A stretch of 64,000 bases of DNA from Polaromonas vacuolata (GTDB lineage: Bacteria > Pseudomonadota > Gammaproteobacteria > Burkholderiales > Burkholderiaceae_C). Below are positions 1 through 8,162 of the stretch, piece by piece. How positions within the stretch are numbered: position 1 is the first letter of the stretch; each line of letters begins with the position of its first letter. The stretch covers positions 604,001 through 668,000 of the forward strand of contig NZ_CP051461.1 in NCBI RefSeq assembly GCF_012584515.1, given 5' to 3'. The notes beneath the pieces were generated by a model that had not been told where the DNA came from, did not search any database, and was given only the letters and a program-made list of their open reading frames with translations. Both the position numbers and the translations under genes were made by a program.

Positions 1-507
1 CGCAGTTTCAGCGTCAGTGGACGCGTCAAGCAGCCAGGCGTAAAGCTCGCGCCGGCTGGTATTACGGTGCAAGAATTGGTCGATGAATATTGCGGCGGTA
101 TGCAAGACGGTCACAATTTTTATGCCTATCTGCCCGGCGGTGCGTCGGGCGGTATTTTGCCCGCCAGCCTGAATCAAATCCCGCTCGACTTCGACACGCT
201 GCAACCTTATGGCTGCTTTATTGGTTCGGCCGCTATTATTGTTTTGGGCCATCAAGACAAAGCCCGCGATGCCGCGCTCAATATGATGCGTTTTTTCGAA
301 CACGAGAGCTGCGGCCAATGCACGCCTTGCCGCGTTGGCACCAGCAAAGCGGCGCGCTTAATGCAAGCTGATGCGTGGGATAACGACACGCTAGACGACT
401 TGAGCCAAGTTATGGTGGATGCGTCCATCTGCGGCCTAGGTCAGGCTGCGCCCAACCCTGTGCGCAGCATTCAAAAATATTTCCCGCATGAAATTGGAGT
501 GCTATGA
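1..507 (+). CDS. fdsB: NAD-dependent formate dehydrogenase beta subunit, C-terminal part (FdsB)
   Basis: The reading frame is open from base 1, so the gene begins outside the window; about 168 codons remain. The flavin/NAD subunit of soluble formate dehydrogenase passes electrons from FdsA to NAD+. The visible part matches the NuoF-like C-terminal region: a glycine-rich SLBB-type stretch (LPGGASGG) and the 4Fe-4S motif ESCGQCTPCRVG, with a later Cys in SICGLGQAAPNP as fourth ligand. The TGA stop overlaps the next ATG in ATGA, so it is translationally coupled to the alpha subunit. The subunit assignment rests on this neighbour and the Cys motif; the related hydrogenase or complex I NuoF is less likely here. 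Confidence 0.9.
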   Translation, partial: RSFSVSGRVKQPGVKLAPAGITVQELVDEYCGGMQDGHNFYAYLPGGASGGILPASLNQIPLDFDTLQPYGCFIGSAAIIVLGHQDKARDAALNMMRFFEHESCGQCTPCRVGTSKAARLMQADAWDNDTLDDLSQVMVDASICGLGQAAPNPVRSIQKYFPHEIGVL

Positions 508-3422
508 ACGCGCCCGCACAAACCACCTCGCCAAGCGCACAGCGCGCAAAAGCGCTGCCGCCAATTAAACCGCAAGCGATTCATTTCACACTGGATGGCA
601 ACGCGATTACTGCTTTTGACGGCGAGAGTATTTTCAACGCCGCCAAACGCAGCGGTGTCGATATCCCACATCTTTGCTACAAGGATGGTTACCGCGCCGA
701 CGGTAATTGCCGCTCATGTGTTGTGGAGATCGATGGCGAGCGCACTTTGGCGCCGAGTTGCTGCCGCAACCCGACGACCGGCATGAAGGTGCAAACCAGT
801 AGCGAGCGCGCGCTGAAAAGTCAAAAAATGGTGTTGGAGATGCTGCTCTCTGACATGCCTGACGTCGGCTATAAATGGAATGACGACAATGCCGAGCAAG
901 ACCTAAATGCAGCTGTCGGCCAACACGGCGAGCTAAGCGATTGGGCCGCCAAACTTTCAGTCACGGTGAGACCCGAACTCAAAGCCTTGCGCCGCGAGCA
1001 ACCCAAGGCCGATTTTTCACACCCGGCTATGGCGGTTAATCTCGATGCTTGCATTCAATGCAACCGCTGTGTGCGTGCCTGCCGCGAAGAACAAGTTAAC
1101 GACGTGATTGGCATGGCCATGCGCGGCGCGCACAGCGAGATTGTGTTCGACTTGGGCGACGACATGGGGGACAGCACTTGCGTCGCTTGCGGCGAATGCG
1201 TGCAAGCGTGTCCTACCGGTGCGCTCATGCCCAAGACGCTGGTGGGCAGTCAAATCGTGGATAAAAAAGTGGACTCGGTTTGTCCGTTTTGCGGTGTCGG
1301 CTGCTTGCTCACTTACAAGGTCAAAGACAACATCATCGTCGGCGTCGATGGCCGCGATGGCCCGGCTAATCACAGCCGCTTGTGCGTCAAAGGTCGCTAC
1401 GGTTTTGACTATGCCAGCAGCCCGCAGCGACTGACGCGGCCCCTTATTCGCAAAGCCGGTGTGGGGAAAAACCCAGAAGATTTAATCAATCTCAACCGTG
1501 ACACCGCAGACTGGTCGGCCGTGTTTCGGGAAGCCAGTTGGGAAGAAGCTTTGGCACTGACCGGCACTACGTTGGCGGGTTTGCGAGACACGCACGGCAA
1601 AAAAACATTGGCTGGTTTTGGTTCGGCCAAAGGCAGTAATGAAGAAGCTTATCTATTCCAAAAATTGGTGCGTACCGGTTTTGGCAGCAATAACGTAGAC
1701 CACTGCACACGGTTGTGCCACGCTTCTAGCGTTGCCGCCTTGCTTGAAGGCGTGGGCTCTGGCGCGGTGAGCAATCAGGTCAACGATGTCGAGCATGCTG
1801 AGATGATTTTCGTGATTGGTTCCAACCCCACCGGTAACCACCCAGTGGCGGCAACTTGGATGAAAAACGCCGCCAAGCGCGGCGCGAAAATCGTGCTCGC
1901 CGACCCACGCGTGACCGATCTTGGAAAACATGCTTGGCGCGCTTTGCAATTCAAGGCTGACACTGACGTGGCCATGCTCAATGCACTGATTCACACCATC
2001 ATTGATGAAGGTTTGGCTGACGTTGATTTCATTGCCAAACGCGCTAGTAATTACGAAGCGCTGCGTGAGAATGTCAAAGCCTATAGTCCCGAAGCCATGG
2101 CGCCGATTTGCGGCATACCGGCGCAAACTCTGCGTGAAGTGGCGCGTGAGTTCGCCAAGGCCAAGGGCGCGATGGTGCTCTGGGGAATGGGTATTAGCCA
2201 GCACGTGCACGGCACTGATAACGCACGCTGCCTGATTGCGCTGGTCACGGTGACCGGTCAAATCGGCAAGCCCGGCTCAGGTCTGCATCCGCTGCGGGGT
2301 CAGAACAATGTGCAAGGCGCTAGCGATGCGGGTTTAATTCCCATGATGTTCCCTAACTACCAGCGCGTGGACAATAAGTCTGCGCACCAGTGGTTTGAGA
2401 AATTTTGGGATACCAAGCTGGACGAAAAACCCGGCTACACGGTGGTCGAAATCATGCATAAAATTTTGGCGCCGGATAGCGATCCGCACAAAATTCGCGG
2501 CATGTACATCATGGGTGAAAATCCGGCCATGAGTGACCCCGACCTGAATCATGCGCGCCACGCATTGGTCAGTCTTGAACATCTGGTGGTGCAAGATATT
2601 TTCATGACCGAAACCGCTTGGTTAGCTGACGTCGTGCTGCCCGCTACTGCTTGGCCAGAAAAGACCGGCACTGTCAGCAACACCGACCGTATGCTGCAAA
2701 TGGGCCACCAAGCCGTGCTGCCGCCGGGAGGCGCCAAACCTGATTTATGGATTATTCAGCAACTCGCACAGCGCATGGGTTTGAACTGGCATTACGCCGG
2801 TGCTAACGAGGGCGTAGCAGCGGTGTATGAAGAAATGCGTCAAGCCATGCACGGTGTGATTGCGGGCATTAGCTGGGAGCGATTAGAGCGCGAATCTAGC
2901 GTGACCTATCCCTGTATGAGTGCGGATGATCCCGGCCAACCCACGGTTTTCATAGACCGATTTGACACGCTGGACGGGCGCGTTAATTTAGTCCCTGCCG
3001 ACATCATTCCAGCCGATGAAAGGCCAGACCAAGACTTTCCGTTTGTACTGATTACTGGCCGGCAACTTGAGCATTGGCACACCGGCAGCATGACGCGGCG
3101 CGCCAGCGTCTTAGATGCGATAGAGCCGATTGCCACAGCTTCGCTGTGCGGTGCGGACATGGCGACTTTCGGTCTTGAGACTGGTGATGTGATCACGATT
3201 ACATCCCGCCGCGGCGAGGTCGCTATTCATGTGCGGCGCGACGACGGTACGCCGCAAGGCGCGGTGTTCATGCCTTTTGCCTATTACGAGGCAGCGGCTA
3301 ATTTAATGACTAATTCAGCGCTTGATCCGTACGGGAAAATCCCTGAATTTAAATACTGCGCAGTATCGCTGCGGCGTGGCGGTCAGGCTGCTGTTTTGGG
3401 CGGTTATGGGCGTGAGACGTAA
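504..3422 (+). CDS. fdsA: NAD-dependent formate dehydrogenase alpha subunit, molybdenum (FdsA)
   Basis: This is the catalytic subunit of the soluble NAD-linked formate dehydrogenase, 972 aa, the usual length for FdsA. An N-terminal 2Fe-2S ferredoxin domain (about residues 25-105, CRSC and SCC ligands) is followed by a NuoG-like His/Cys region. Two 4Fe-4S motifs come next (CIQCNRCVRAC and CVACGECVQACP), then the bis-MGD oxidoreductase domain, which opens with CPFCGVGC. The metal-binding residue is Cys405 in TRLCHASS, followed by the catalytic His406, so the enzyme is not a selenoprotein. The C-terminal molybdopterin-dinucleotide-binding domain covers roughly the last 120 residues. It starts by ATGA overlap with fdsB. 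No fdsC or fdsD follows; fdhD lies about 10 kb downstream in the same locus. Confidence 0.95.
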   Translation: MNAPAQTTSPSAQRAKALPPIKPQAIHFTLDGNAITAFDGESIFNAAKRSGVDIPHLCYKDGYRADGNCRSCVVEIDGERTLAPSCCRNPTTGMKVQTSSERALKSQKMVLEMLLSDMPDVGYKWNDDNAEQDLNAAVGQHGELSDWAAKLSVTVRPELKALRREQPKADFSHPAMAVNLDACIQCNRCVRACREEQVNDVIGMAMRGAHSEIVFDLGDDMGDSTCVACGECVQACPTGALMPKTLVGSQIVDKKVDSVCPFCGVGCLLTYKVKDNIIVGVDGRDGPANHSRLCVKGRYGFDYASSPQRLTRPLIRKAGVGKNPEDLINLNRDTADWSAVFREASWEEALALTGTTLAGLRDTHGKKTLAGFGSAKGSNEEAYLFQKLVRTGFGSNNVDHCTRLCHASSVAALLEGVGSGAVSNQVNDVEHAEMIFVIGSNPTGNHPVAATWMKNAAKRGAKIVLADPRVTDLGKHAWRALQFKADTDVAMLNALIHTIIDEGLADVDFIAKRASNYEALRENVKAYSPEAMAPICGIPAQTLREVAREFAKAKGAMVLWGMGISQHVHGTDNARCLIALVTVTGQIGKPGSGLHPLRGQNNVQGASDAGLIPMMFPNYQRVDNKSAHQWFEKFWDTKLDEKPGYTVVEIMHKILAPDSDPHKIRGMYIMGENPAMSDPDLNHARHALVSLEHLVVQDIFMTETAWLADVVLPATAWPEKTGTVSNTDRMLQMGHQAVLPPGGAKPDLWIIQQLAQRMGLNWHYAGANEGVAAVYEEMRQAMHGVIAGISWERLERESSVTYPCMSADDPGQPTVFIDRFDTLDGRVNLVPADIIPADERPDQDFPFVLITGRQLEHWHTGSMTRRASVLDAIEPIATASLCGADMATFGLETGDVITITSRRGEVAIHVRRDDGTPQGAVFMPFAYYEAAANLMTNSALDPYGKIPEFKYCAVSLRRGGQAAVLGGYGRET

Positions 3423-3507
3423 TTTGCATATTTATATGTATGCATATTTGTGACGTTGTAAAGATCGAGAATTTTCGATTTCGTAATAATTTATAGTTAT
3501 TGAAAAA

Positions 3508-3538
3508 GCAGGCGAGCCAAACGTCAAGGCCCGCCTGC
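3508..3538 (+). terminator. GC-rich stem-loop after fdsA
   Basis: Arms GCAGGCG (3508-3514) and CGCCTGC (3532-3538) pair perfectly and extend inward by a 1x1 mismatch and GCC/GGC. It lies 85 bp after the fdsA stop in a 224-bp gap and separates the soluble enzyme genes from the DUF3305 gene. There is no clear T-run, so it may be a processing or weak termination signal rather than a classical intrinsic terminator. Confidence 0.5.
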
Positions 3539-3646
3539 CGCATCAAGTTTTATCAGTGCTGCAAGGCGCTTTTTTCTGCCGCCAAATCCACTCAATGATT
3601 GCCCACATTTGAATGCGGTCTTGTCTGACGGCATTACACTGCGCAA

Positions 3647-4234
3647 ATGTCTGAGTTTTTGATGCACTCCCCCGATACCGATAGCAACGTACGCAGGCCT
3701 GGCCTGCGAGCAGCAGTTGTCATGCGCCGAGAATATATTGGTAACCAGTGGCAACCTTGGCGTTGGAATCTTTCTGATGTTGTTCCGAATGAAGCCGCGT
3801 TCGGTGACAAGCCTCGCTTGCTGATAAAAGACGAGCAGCAAGAGTGCTGGCTTCATCCCAATTTTTTAGTCGAATTGTCTTTGGGCGACGCTGAAGGCTA
3901 CTACCTGAATGTGACGACTGATCATCCCTGTTTTTGGGTCGTCTGGCGCATGGAAGAAGAAGCCTTGCTGGCCGACGAGCCTTTGGCCGTGCCGCAAATC
4001 GTGACGTTAAGTTATCACGATGCTGGTCGTTGGCTAGATGCGCAAGAAAATGTAGAGCAAGTTGCAGCGCCTGCTGAGGTCGTTTTTTGGTTGAAAGATT
4101 TTGTAGCCCAACACCATGTACTAGAACCCAAGCGCCGTCAGCGGCCGCAAAGTTTTAAATCATTGCAAGACCGTTTTGGTAGTCCTGCCCGCGTGAGCAC
4201 GGACAAGTTTCGCGGCGGTGGTGGTCGTGGCTGA
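3647..4234 (+). CDS. DUF3305 protein of the formate dehydrogenase locus
   Basis: A 195-aa soluble protein with no signal peptide or membrane helix. It matches the DUF3305 family, which I recognise from its place in formate dehydrogenase clusters of Burkholderiales; the biochemical role is unknown. Visible traits are a Trp-rich first half (QWQPWRWN, CFWVVWRMEEE) and a basic, glycine-rich tail (last ten residues contain RGGGGRG). The next gene starts inside its last codons, so the two are translationally coupled. A role in assembly or maturation of the dehydrogenase is inferred only from neighbourhood. Confidence 0.8.
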   Translation: MSEFLMHSPDTDSNVRRPGLRAAVVMRREYIGNQWQPWRWNLSDVVPNEAAFGDKPRLLIKDEQQECWLHPNFLVELSLGDAEGYYLNVTTDHPCFWVVWRMEEEALLADEPLAVPQIVTLSYHDAGRWLDAQENVEQVAAPAEVVFWLKDFVAQHHVLEPKRRQRPQSFKSLQDRFGSPARVSTDKFRGGGGRG

Positions 4235-5030
4235 GCGCGATCCCAGTCAAGACAGCGAAGCTAGCAGTGGTTTTTTAGGCCGCTGGGCAAGACGCAAAAA
4301 TGATGTGCGACAAGGCCGGGAACCCGCGCCTGAAGCGCCGCAAAAAGTCATTACTGCAGTCGCTCCAGTGTCCGCAACCAGCGGAAAAAAATCCGCTGAC
4401 CTTGCAGCCCAAACCGCGACTAATGAAAAGTCAAAAGCCTCTGAAGCGGTGGCGCCGGTTGAGGTTGTAAAGCCCGAGCCACTGACGCTGCAAGACGCTG
4501 AGCTACTCAATCGCGAGTCCGACTACACACCTTTCATGGCTCGCAGCGTGACGCCAGATGTGCGCAACGCCGCGATGAAAAAACTTTTTACCGATCCGCA
4601 TTTCAATGTGATGGATGGTTTAGATATTTATATCGACGACTACTCGATTACCTCGCCCATGCCGGCTTCCATGCTGCGCCAGCTGGCCAGCACAAAGTTT
4701 CTCAATTTTTTTGCGGACGAGGAAGAAAGCGCCAAGCCACTCGCTTCAGAGCCAACGGCTATGAATCAAGAAATTGAAAAAATTGCACCGGCTACACCGT
4801 CAGAGCTGCCAAACAGGCACGACAATCTAGACCCGCTACCAGCTGTCCCGACGGCGGCAAGTACAGAATCTGGCGCAATCGCTACACCACTACCACCAGC
4901 TACCACAGCTCAACCGATAACAAGCCAGCACGGTCAACCCGATGCCAGCCAGACAGACCATGACAACCTTGATTTGCGATTGCAACCAGACCATGCCGCT
5001 ACAGTCCAAAAGCTTGGGCACGGCACTTAA
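4218..5030 (+). CDS. DUF3306 protein of the formate dehydrogenase locus
   Basis: About 270 aa, with a GTG start among several in-frame GTGs (4218, 4221, 4227) overlapping the end of the DUF3305 gene. The family signature is the N-terminal FLGRWARRK segment followed by a Pro/Ala-rich stretch, then the conserved block around residues 95-155 (YTPFMARSVTPDVRNAAMKK, then FNVMDGLDIYIDDY). The C-terminal third is low-complexity Pro/Thr/Ala. No cofactor motif or membrane segment is seen. The 3' end overlaps the following iron-sulfur gene by about 70 bp. Function unknown; it travels with DUF3305 in formate dehydrogenase loci. Confidence 0.8.
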   Translation: MVVVAERDPSQDSEASSGFLGRWARRKNDVRQGREPAPEAPQKVITAVAPVSATSGKKSADLAAQTATNEKSKASEAVAPVEVVKPEPLTLQDAELLNRESDYTPFMARSVTPDVRNAAMKKLFTDPHFNVMDGLDIYIDDYSITSPMPASMLRQLASTKFLNFFADEEESAKPLASEPTAMNQEIEKIAPATPSELPNRHDNLDPLPAVPTAASTESGAIATPLPPATTAQPITSQHGQPDASQTDHDNLDLRLQPDHAATVQKLGHGT

Positions 5031-7095
5031 TGAAAACCTGACGCTGCATTCGGCGCTATGCCGCCGCGAAGCACCAGCCTTTCAGGCGGCGATAAGGTCG
5101 GGACAAGAAGTTGTCGTGGCTTGCACCCAAGAAAAGCGTTTGTTCACCGAACTGGCTCAGCGCACGGAAGGCGCAACTTCGCCGATTCGCTTTGTGAACA
5201 TACGCGAGACCGGCGGCTGGAGTCGGGACGCTGCAAAAGCCAGTCCCAAGCTGGCCGCACTTTTAGCCGCTGCGCACTTGCCCGAGGCTGAACCGGTTGC
5301 TACGGTGACTTACAAAAGCGCTGGCAGATTGTTAATAGTCGGTGCGTTAGATCAGGCTGAGCAAGTGGCCGCGCTGCTGTCCGATACGCTTGAAATAACT
5401 ATTTTTGCGCAAGGCGTGTCCATGCCAGCGCAAATTGGTTTTCCTGAACAAGAGCGTAAATACCCAGTGCTGGGCGGTAGTGCTTTAAAGCTCAACGGTT
5501 GGCTGGGTGCTTTCGAGGCGTCTTGGAGTAAAGACAATCCCATCGATCTCGACCTGTGCACGCGCTGCAATGCTTGCGTTGAGGTTTGCCCTGAAGGTGC
5601 GATCGATCTGAGTTATCAAGTCGACGCTAACAAATGCAATTCAAACCGCGACTGCGTTGCCGTTTGCAAGGTCGCCGGTGCGATAGATTTTTCTCGCCCA
5701 GCGAAGCTAATGACAGAGTCTTTTGACTTGGTGTTAGACCTTGGTAAAAAACCATTGTTCACCTTGCATGCGCCGCCGCAAGGCTATTTTGCGATTGACG
5801 CCAGCGCCGGTTTGGCGTCTAGCGGCTTGCCCGCCACAATGCTCAAACTGCGCGACATGGTGGGCGAGTTTGAAAAGCCTAAGTTTTTTAATTACAAATC
5901 TAAAATTTGCGCGCATAGCCGAAATGAGAGCGTAGGCTGCAAGGCCTGTATAGACATCTGCTCGGCACAAGCCATTAGCAGCGACAAGCACCATAAGCAA
6001 ATTGTGGTGAACCCGAATCTCTGCGTTGGCTGCGGTGCTTGCACTACGGTTTGTCCTACCGGCGCGCTGACCTATGCTTATCCGCGCGTGAGTGAACAAG
6101 GCGTTCGCGTCAAAACACTGCTGTCAACTTATGCCAAAGCCGGCGGCACGCAAGCCGTGTTGTTACTGCACAGCCAGACCGAAGGCCAGCAAGCAGTAGA
6201 AGCCTTGGGCCGCTCTGTCAAACTGAAAAAAACCTTGCGTGGCCTGCCCGCCAATGTGATTCCGCTGGCCTTGTGGCATAGCGCCAGCGCGGGTATTGAT
6301 TTGTGGCTGAGCGCGATTGCGTTTGGTGCTGAGCAATTGGTGGTGTTGGTGACTGGCGAAGAAGCGCCTGACTACATCACCGCGCTAGAAGAGCAAATGC
6401 AAGTGGCGCAAACTTTGTTAAATGGAATGGGTTACAGCGGCGTGCATTTTCATTTGCTGCGCGCGCCAACTGGCGCTTCGCAATTAGCCAATTTAGATGC
6501 GGCACTGCAAACTTTAATTGCCAAACGTCCGGTTACTCCCGCCGTCGTTGCGCGCTTTGCCGTGGTGCAAGAAAAGCGCAGCACGCTGGATATGGCGATA
6601 GACCATTTCATGACGCAAGCGCCAATCACTTTGCCTGAAGCCATTGCGCTGCCGGCCAAAGGCTCGCCATTTGGTAGTCTCTTGGTTAACCGCGATACCT
6701 GCACACTTTGCTTGAGCTGTGTGAGTGCTTGCCCAGCATCTGCGCTGCAAGACAATCCCGAAATGCCGCAGCTCAAATTCATTGAGAAAAACTGTGTGCA
6801 GTGCGGCTTGTGCGCCACCACCTGTCCTGAAAACGCCATCACTTTGGTGCCGCGTTTATTGCTCACACCAGAGCGCAAGCAGCCCAGAGTGCTTAACGAG
6901 AGCCAACCCTATCACTGCATCCGCTGCGCTAAACCGTTTGGTACGCTGATGGCGATTGAATCCATGCTTGGCAAACTCGCAGGGCATGCGATGTTTCAAG
7001 GCGCTGCTGCGGATCGCTTAAAAATGTGCGGCGACTGCCGCGTTGTCGATTTGTATTCGGCTAATAACGAAATCAAAATAACGGACATACGCTGA
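4960..7095 (+). CDS. Large 4Fe-4S poly-ferredoxin of the formate dehydrogenase locus
   Basis: An iron-sulfur protein of about 711 aa. The preferred start is ATG 4960, giving MTTLICDCNQTMPL, an opening I associate with this family; an in-frame ATG at 4942 is possible. At least five 4Fe-4S motifs are visible: CTRCNACVEVCP, CKACIDIC, CVGCGACTTVCP, CTLCLSCVSACP and CVQCGLCATTCP. There is a further irregular Cys group (NSNRDCVAVC) and a C-terminal CIRC/CGDCR pair. No signal peptide or membrane helix, so it is cytoplasmic. A likely role is electron transfer or cluster and cofactor supply during dehydrogenase maturation, inferred from context. It overlaps DUF3306 and is followed after 2 bp by the TorD-like gene. 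Confidence 0.85.
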   Translation: MTTLICDCNQTMPLQSKSLGTALNENLTLHSALCRREAPAFQAAIRSGQEVVVACTQEKRLFTELAQRTEGATSPIRFVNIRETGGWSRDAAKASPKLAALLAAAHLPEAEPVATVTYKSAGRLLIVGALDQAEQVAALLSDTLEITIFAQGVSMPAQIGFPEQERKYPVLGGSALKLNGWLGAFEASWSKDNPIDLDLCTRCNACVEVCPEGAIDLSYQVDANKCNSNRDCVAVCKVAGAIDFSRPAKLMTESFDLVLDLGKKPLFTLHAPPQGYFAIDASAGLASSGLPATMLKLRDMVGEFEKPKFFNYKSKICAHSRNESVGCKACIDICSAQAISSDKHHKQIVVNPNLCVGCGACTTVCPTGALTYAYPRVSEQGVRVKTLLSTYAKAGGTQAVLLLHSQTEGQQAVEALGRSVKLKKTLRGLPANVIPLALWHSASAGIDLWLSAIAFGAEQLVVLVTGEEAPDYITALEEQMQVAQTLLNGMGYSGVHFHLLRAPTGASQLANLDAALQTLIAKRPVTPAVVARFAVVQEKRSTLDMAIDHFMTQAPITLPEAIALPAKGSPFGSLLVNRDTCTLCLSCVSACPASALQDNPEMPQLKFIEKNCVQCGLCATTCPENAITLVPRLLLTPERKQPRVLNESQPYHCIRCAKPFGTLMAIESMLGKLAGHAMFQGAAADRLKMCGDCRVVDLYSANNEIKITDIR

Positions 7096-7097
7096 CT

Positions 7098-7718
7098 ATG
7101 AACCAAGCTCAAATCTCCAGCGACACACTCGACGAAGAAACCGCACGCGCCGAAGTCTACGGTTTGTTGTCGGCGCTGTTTTACGCCGCGCCAAGTGCCG
7201 AGTTGCATGCCAGTTTAAAAGTGGCAGTCACCGAAACACCCGCGCCAGGCGCAGTGTTGCAAGACAGTTGGTCAGCCTTGATTGCTGCGGCCCGTACTTA
7301 CAGTCAAGAAGATATTGCCCTGGAGTACAACGCGCTGTTTGGCGGCATGGGTAAGCCCGAGGTTTATCTGTATGGCTCGCATTACTTGAGCGGTTTTCTA
7401 AATGAAAAACCACTCGCTGCACTGCGCACTGATATTGCTGAGTTAGGTCTCGGGCGTGACGACACCACCATGTCGGAGACGGAAGATCACATCGCTTATG
7501 TCTGCGAAATCATGCGTTATTTAATTGCTGGCGACGATGTGGCCGTGGCAAATTTGAGTCGACAACGTGAATTCTTTTCACGTCACGTGCAGTCTTGGGT
7601 ATCAATGATGTGCGAAGCGGTTATAAATCATCCGAAAGCTCGTTTTTATCGCGAACTTTCGGCTTTTACGCAGGTATTTGTGGCGGTTGAAGCGCAAGGT
7701 TTTGACATGTTGGTTTGA
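7098..7718 (+). CDS. TorD/DmsD-family molecular chaperone
   Basis: A 206-aa all-helical cytoplasmic protein of the TorD family. These proteins bind the Tat signal and apo-form of molybdoenzymes until the cofactor is inserted. Visible family features are the N-terminal YGLLSALFY helix, the LEYNALFGGMGKPEVYLYGS block and the SETEDHIAYVCEIMRYLI segment. It starts 2 bp after the poly-ferredoxin stop, so it belongs to the same transcript. The obvious client is the Tat-exported FdhA encoded 445 bp downstream. Confidence 0.88.
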   Translation: MNQAQISSDTLDEETARAEVYGLLSALFYAAPSAELHASLKVAVTETPAPGAVLQDSWSALIAAARTYSQEDIALEYNALFGGMGKPEVYLYGSHYLSGFLNEKPLAALRTDIAELGLGRDDTTMSETEDHIAYVCEIMRYLIAGDDVAVANLSRQREFFSRHVQSWVSMMCEAVINHPKARFYRELSAFTQVFVAVEAQGFDMLV

Positions 7719-7791
7719 GAATTAATAATATTGACTTATTCGGTGTGGTGATAAGTGCACTTAGTATTTTCCCTCACTCATGTGTAGGACA

Positions 7792-7819
7792 TTGACTTCA
7801 CAACATGTCAAAATACTGA
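7792..7819 (+). promoter_or_regulatory. Candidate sigma70-type promoter before the periplasmic formate dehydrogenase genes
   Basis: TTGACT (7792-7797), 16 bp, then TACTGA (7814-7819), inside the 170-bp gap upstream of the Tat-target gene. The -35 is good and the -10 is weak. TTGAC also occurs at about 7732 and CTGAC at about 7817, so the area may hold operator repeats. Position before the first gene of the membrane-bound enzyme is the main support. Confidence 0.3.
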
Positions 7820-7888
7820 CTTTCACGTAGAGTATGTAATGTTGTGCATAGGCACCTTTTTTTAGAATTCGATAGTTTGGAGATACAT

Positions 7889-8092
7889 ATGCAAGATCAG
7901 CAAAAACCTTCACGCAGGGGTTTCTTTTTTGGTGCTGCTGCCACAGGTGCTGCGGCGGCCGCGATAGTCGCTTTGCCGCGTCTGGCAACGCCTGAAGTTC
8001 AGGTTGAAGCCGTCATTGCACCGCCTGAAAACGGCGGCGGCTACAGGCTCTCAGAGCATGTTAAGAGTTATTACAAAACCGCCCGCCTCTGA
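7889..8092 (+). CDS. Small Tat-target protein of formate dehydrogenase regions
   Basis: A 67-aa protein starting at ATG 7889, with TTTGGAG 7 bp upstream as ribosome site. The N-terminus carries a twin-arginine motif (PSRRGFFFGAAATG) and a hydrophobic Ala-rich stretch. A short mature part ends in LSEHVKSYYKTARL, the hallmark of the small proteins annotated as formate dehydrogenase region Tat target. It lies directly before the catalytic subunit gene. Its role is unknown; it may be a small accessory subunit co-exported with the enzyme. Confidence 0.85.
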   Translation: MQDQQKPSRRGFFFGAAATGAAAAAIVALPRLATPEVQVEAVIAPPENGGGYRLSEHVKSYYKTARL

Positions 8093-8162
8093 AATTTTCA
8101 GCCGCTTTTTTACGCGTCTCATTTTTTAGTTTCCGGCCCCCATCATCCTTCACGGAGAGCAC

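Noticed and set aside
1716-1718. Selenocysteine in the formate dehydrogenases
   Set aside because: Both catalytic positions are Cys codons (1716-1718 and 8808-8810); no in-frame TGA and no SECIS-like need.
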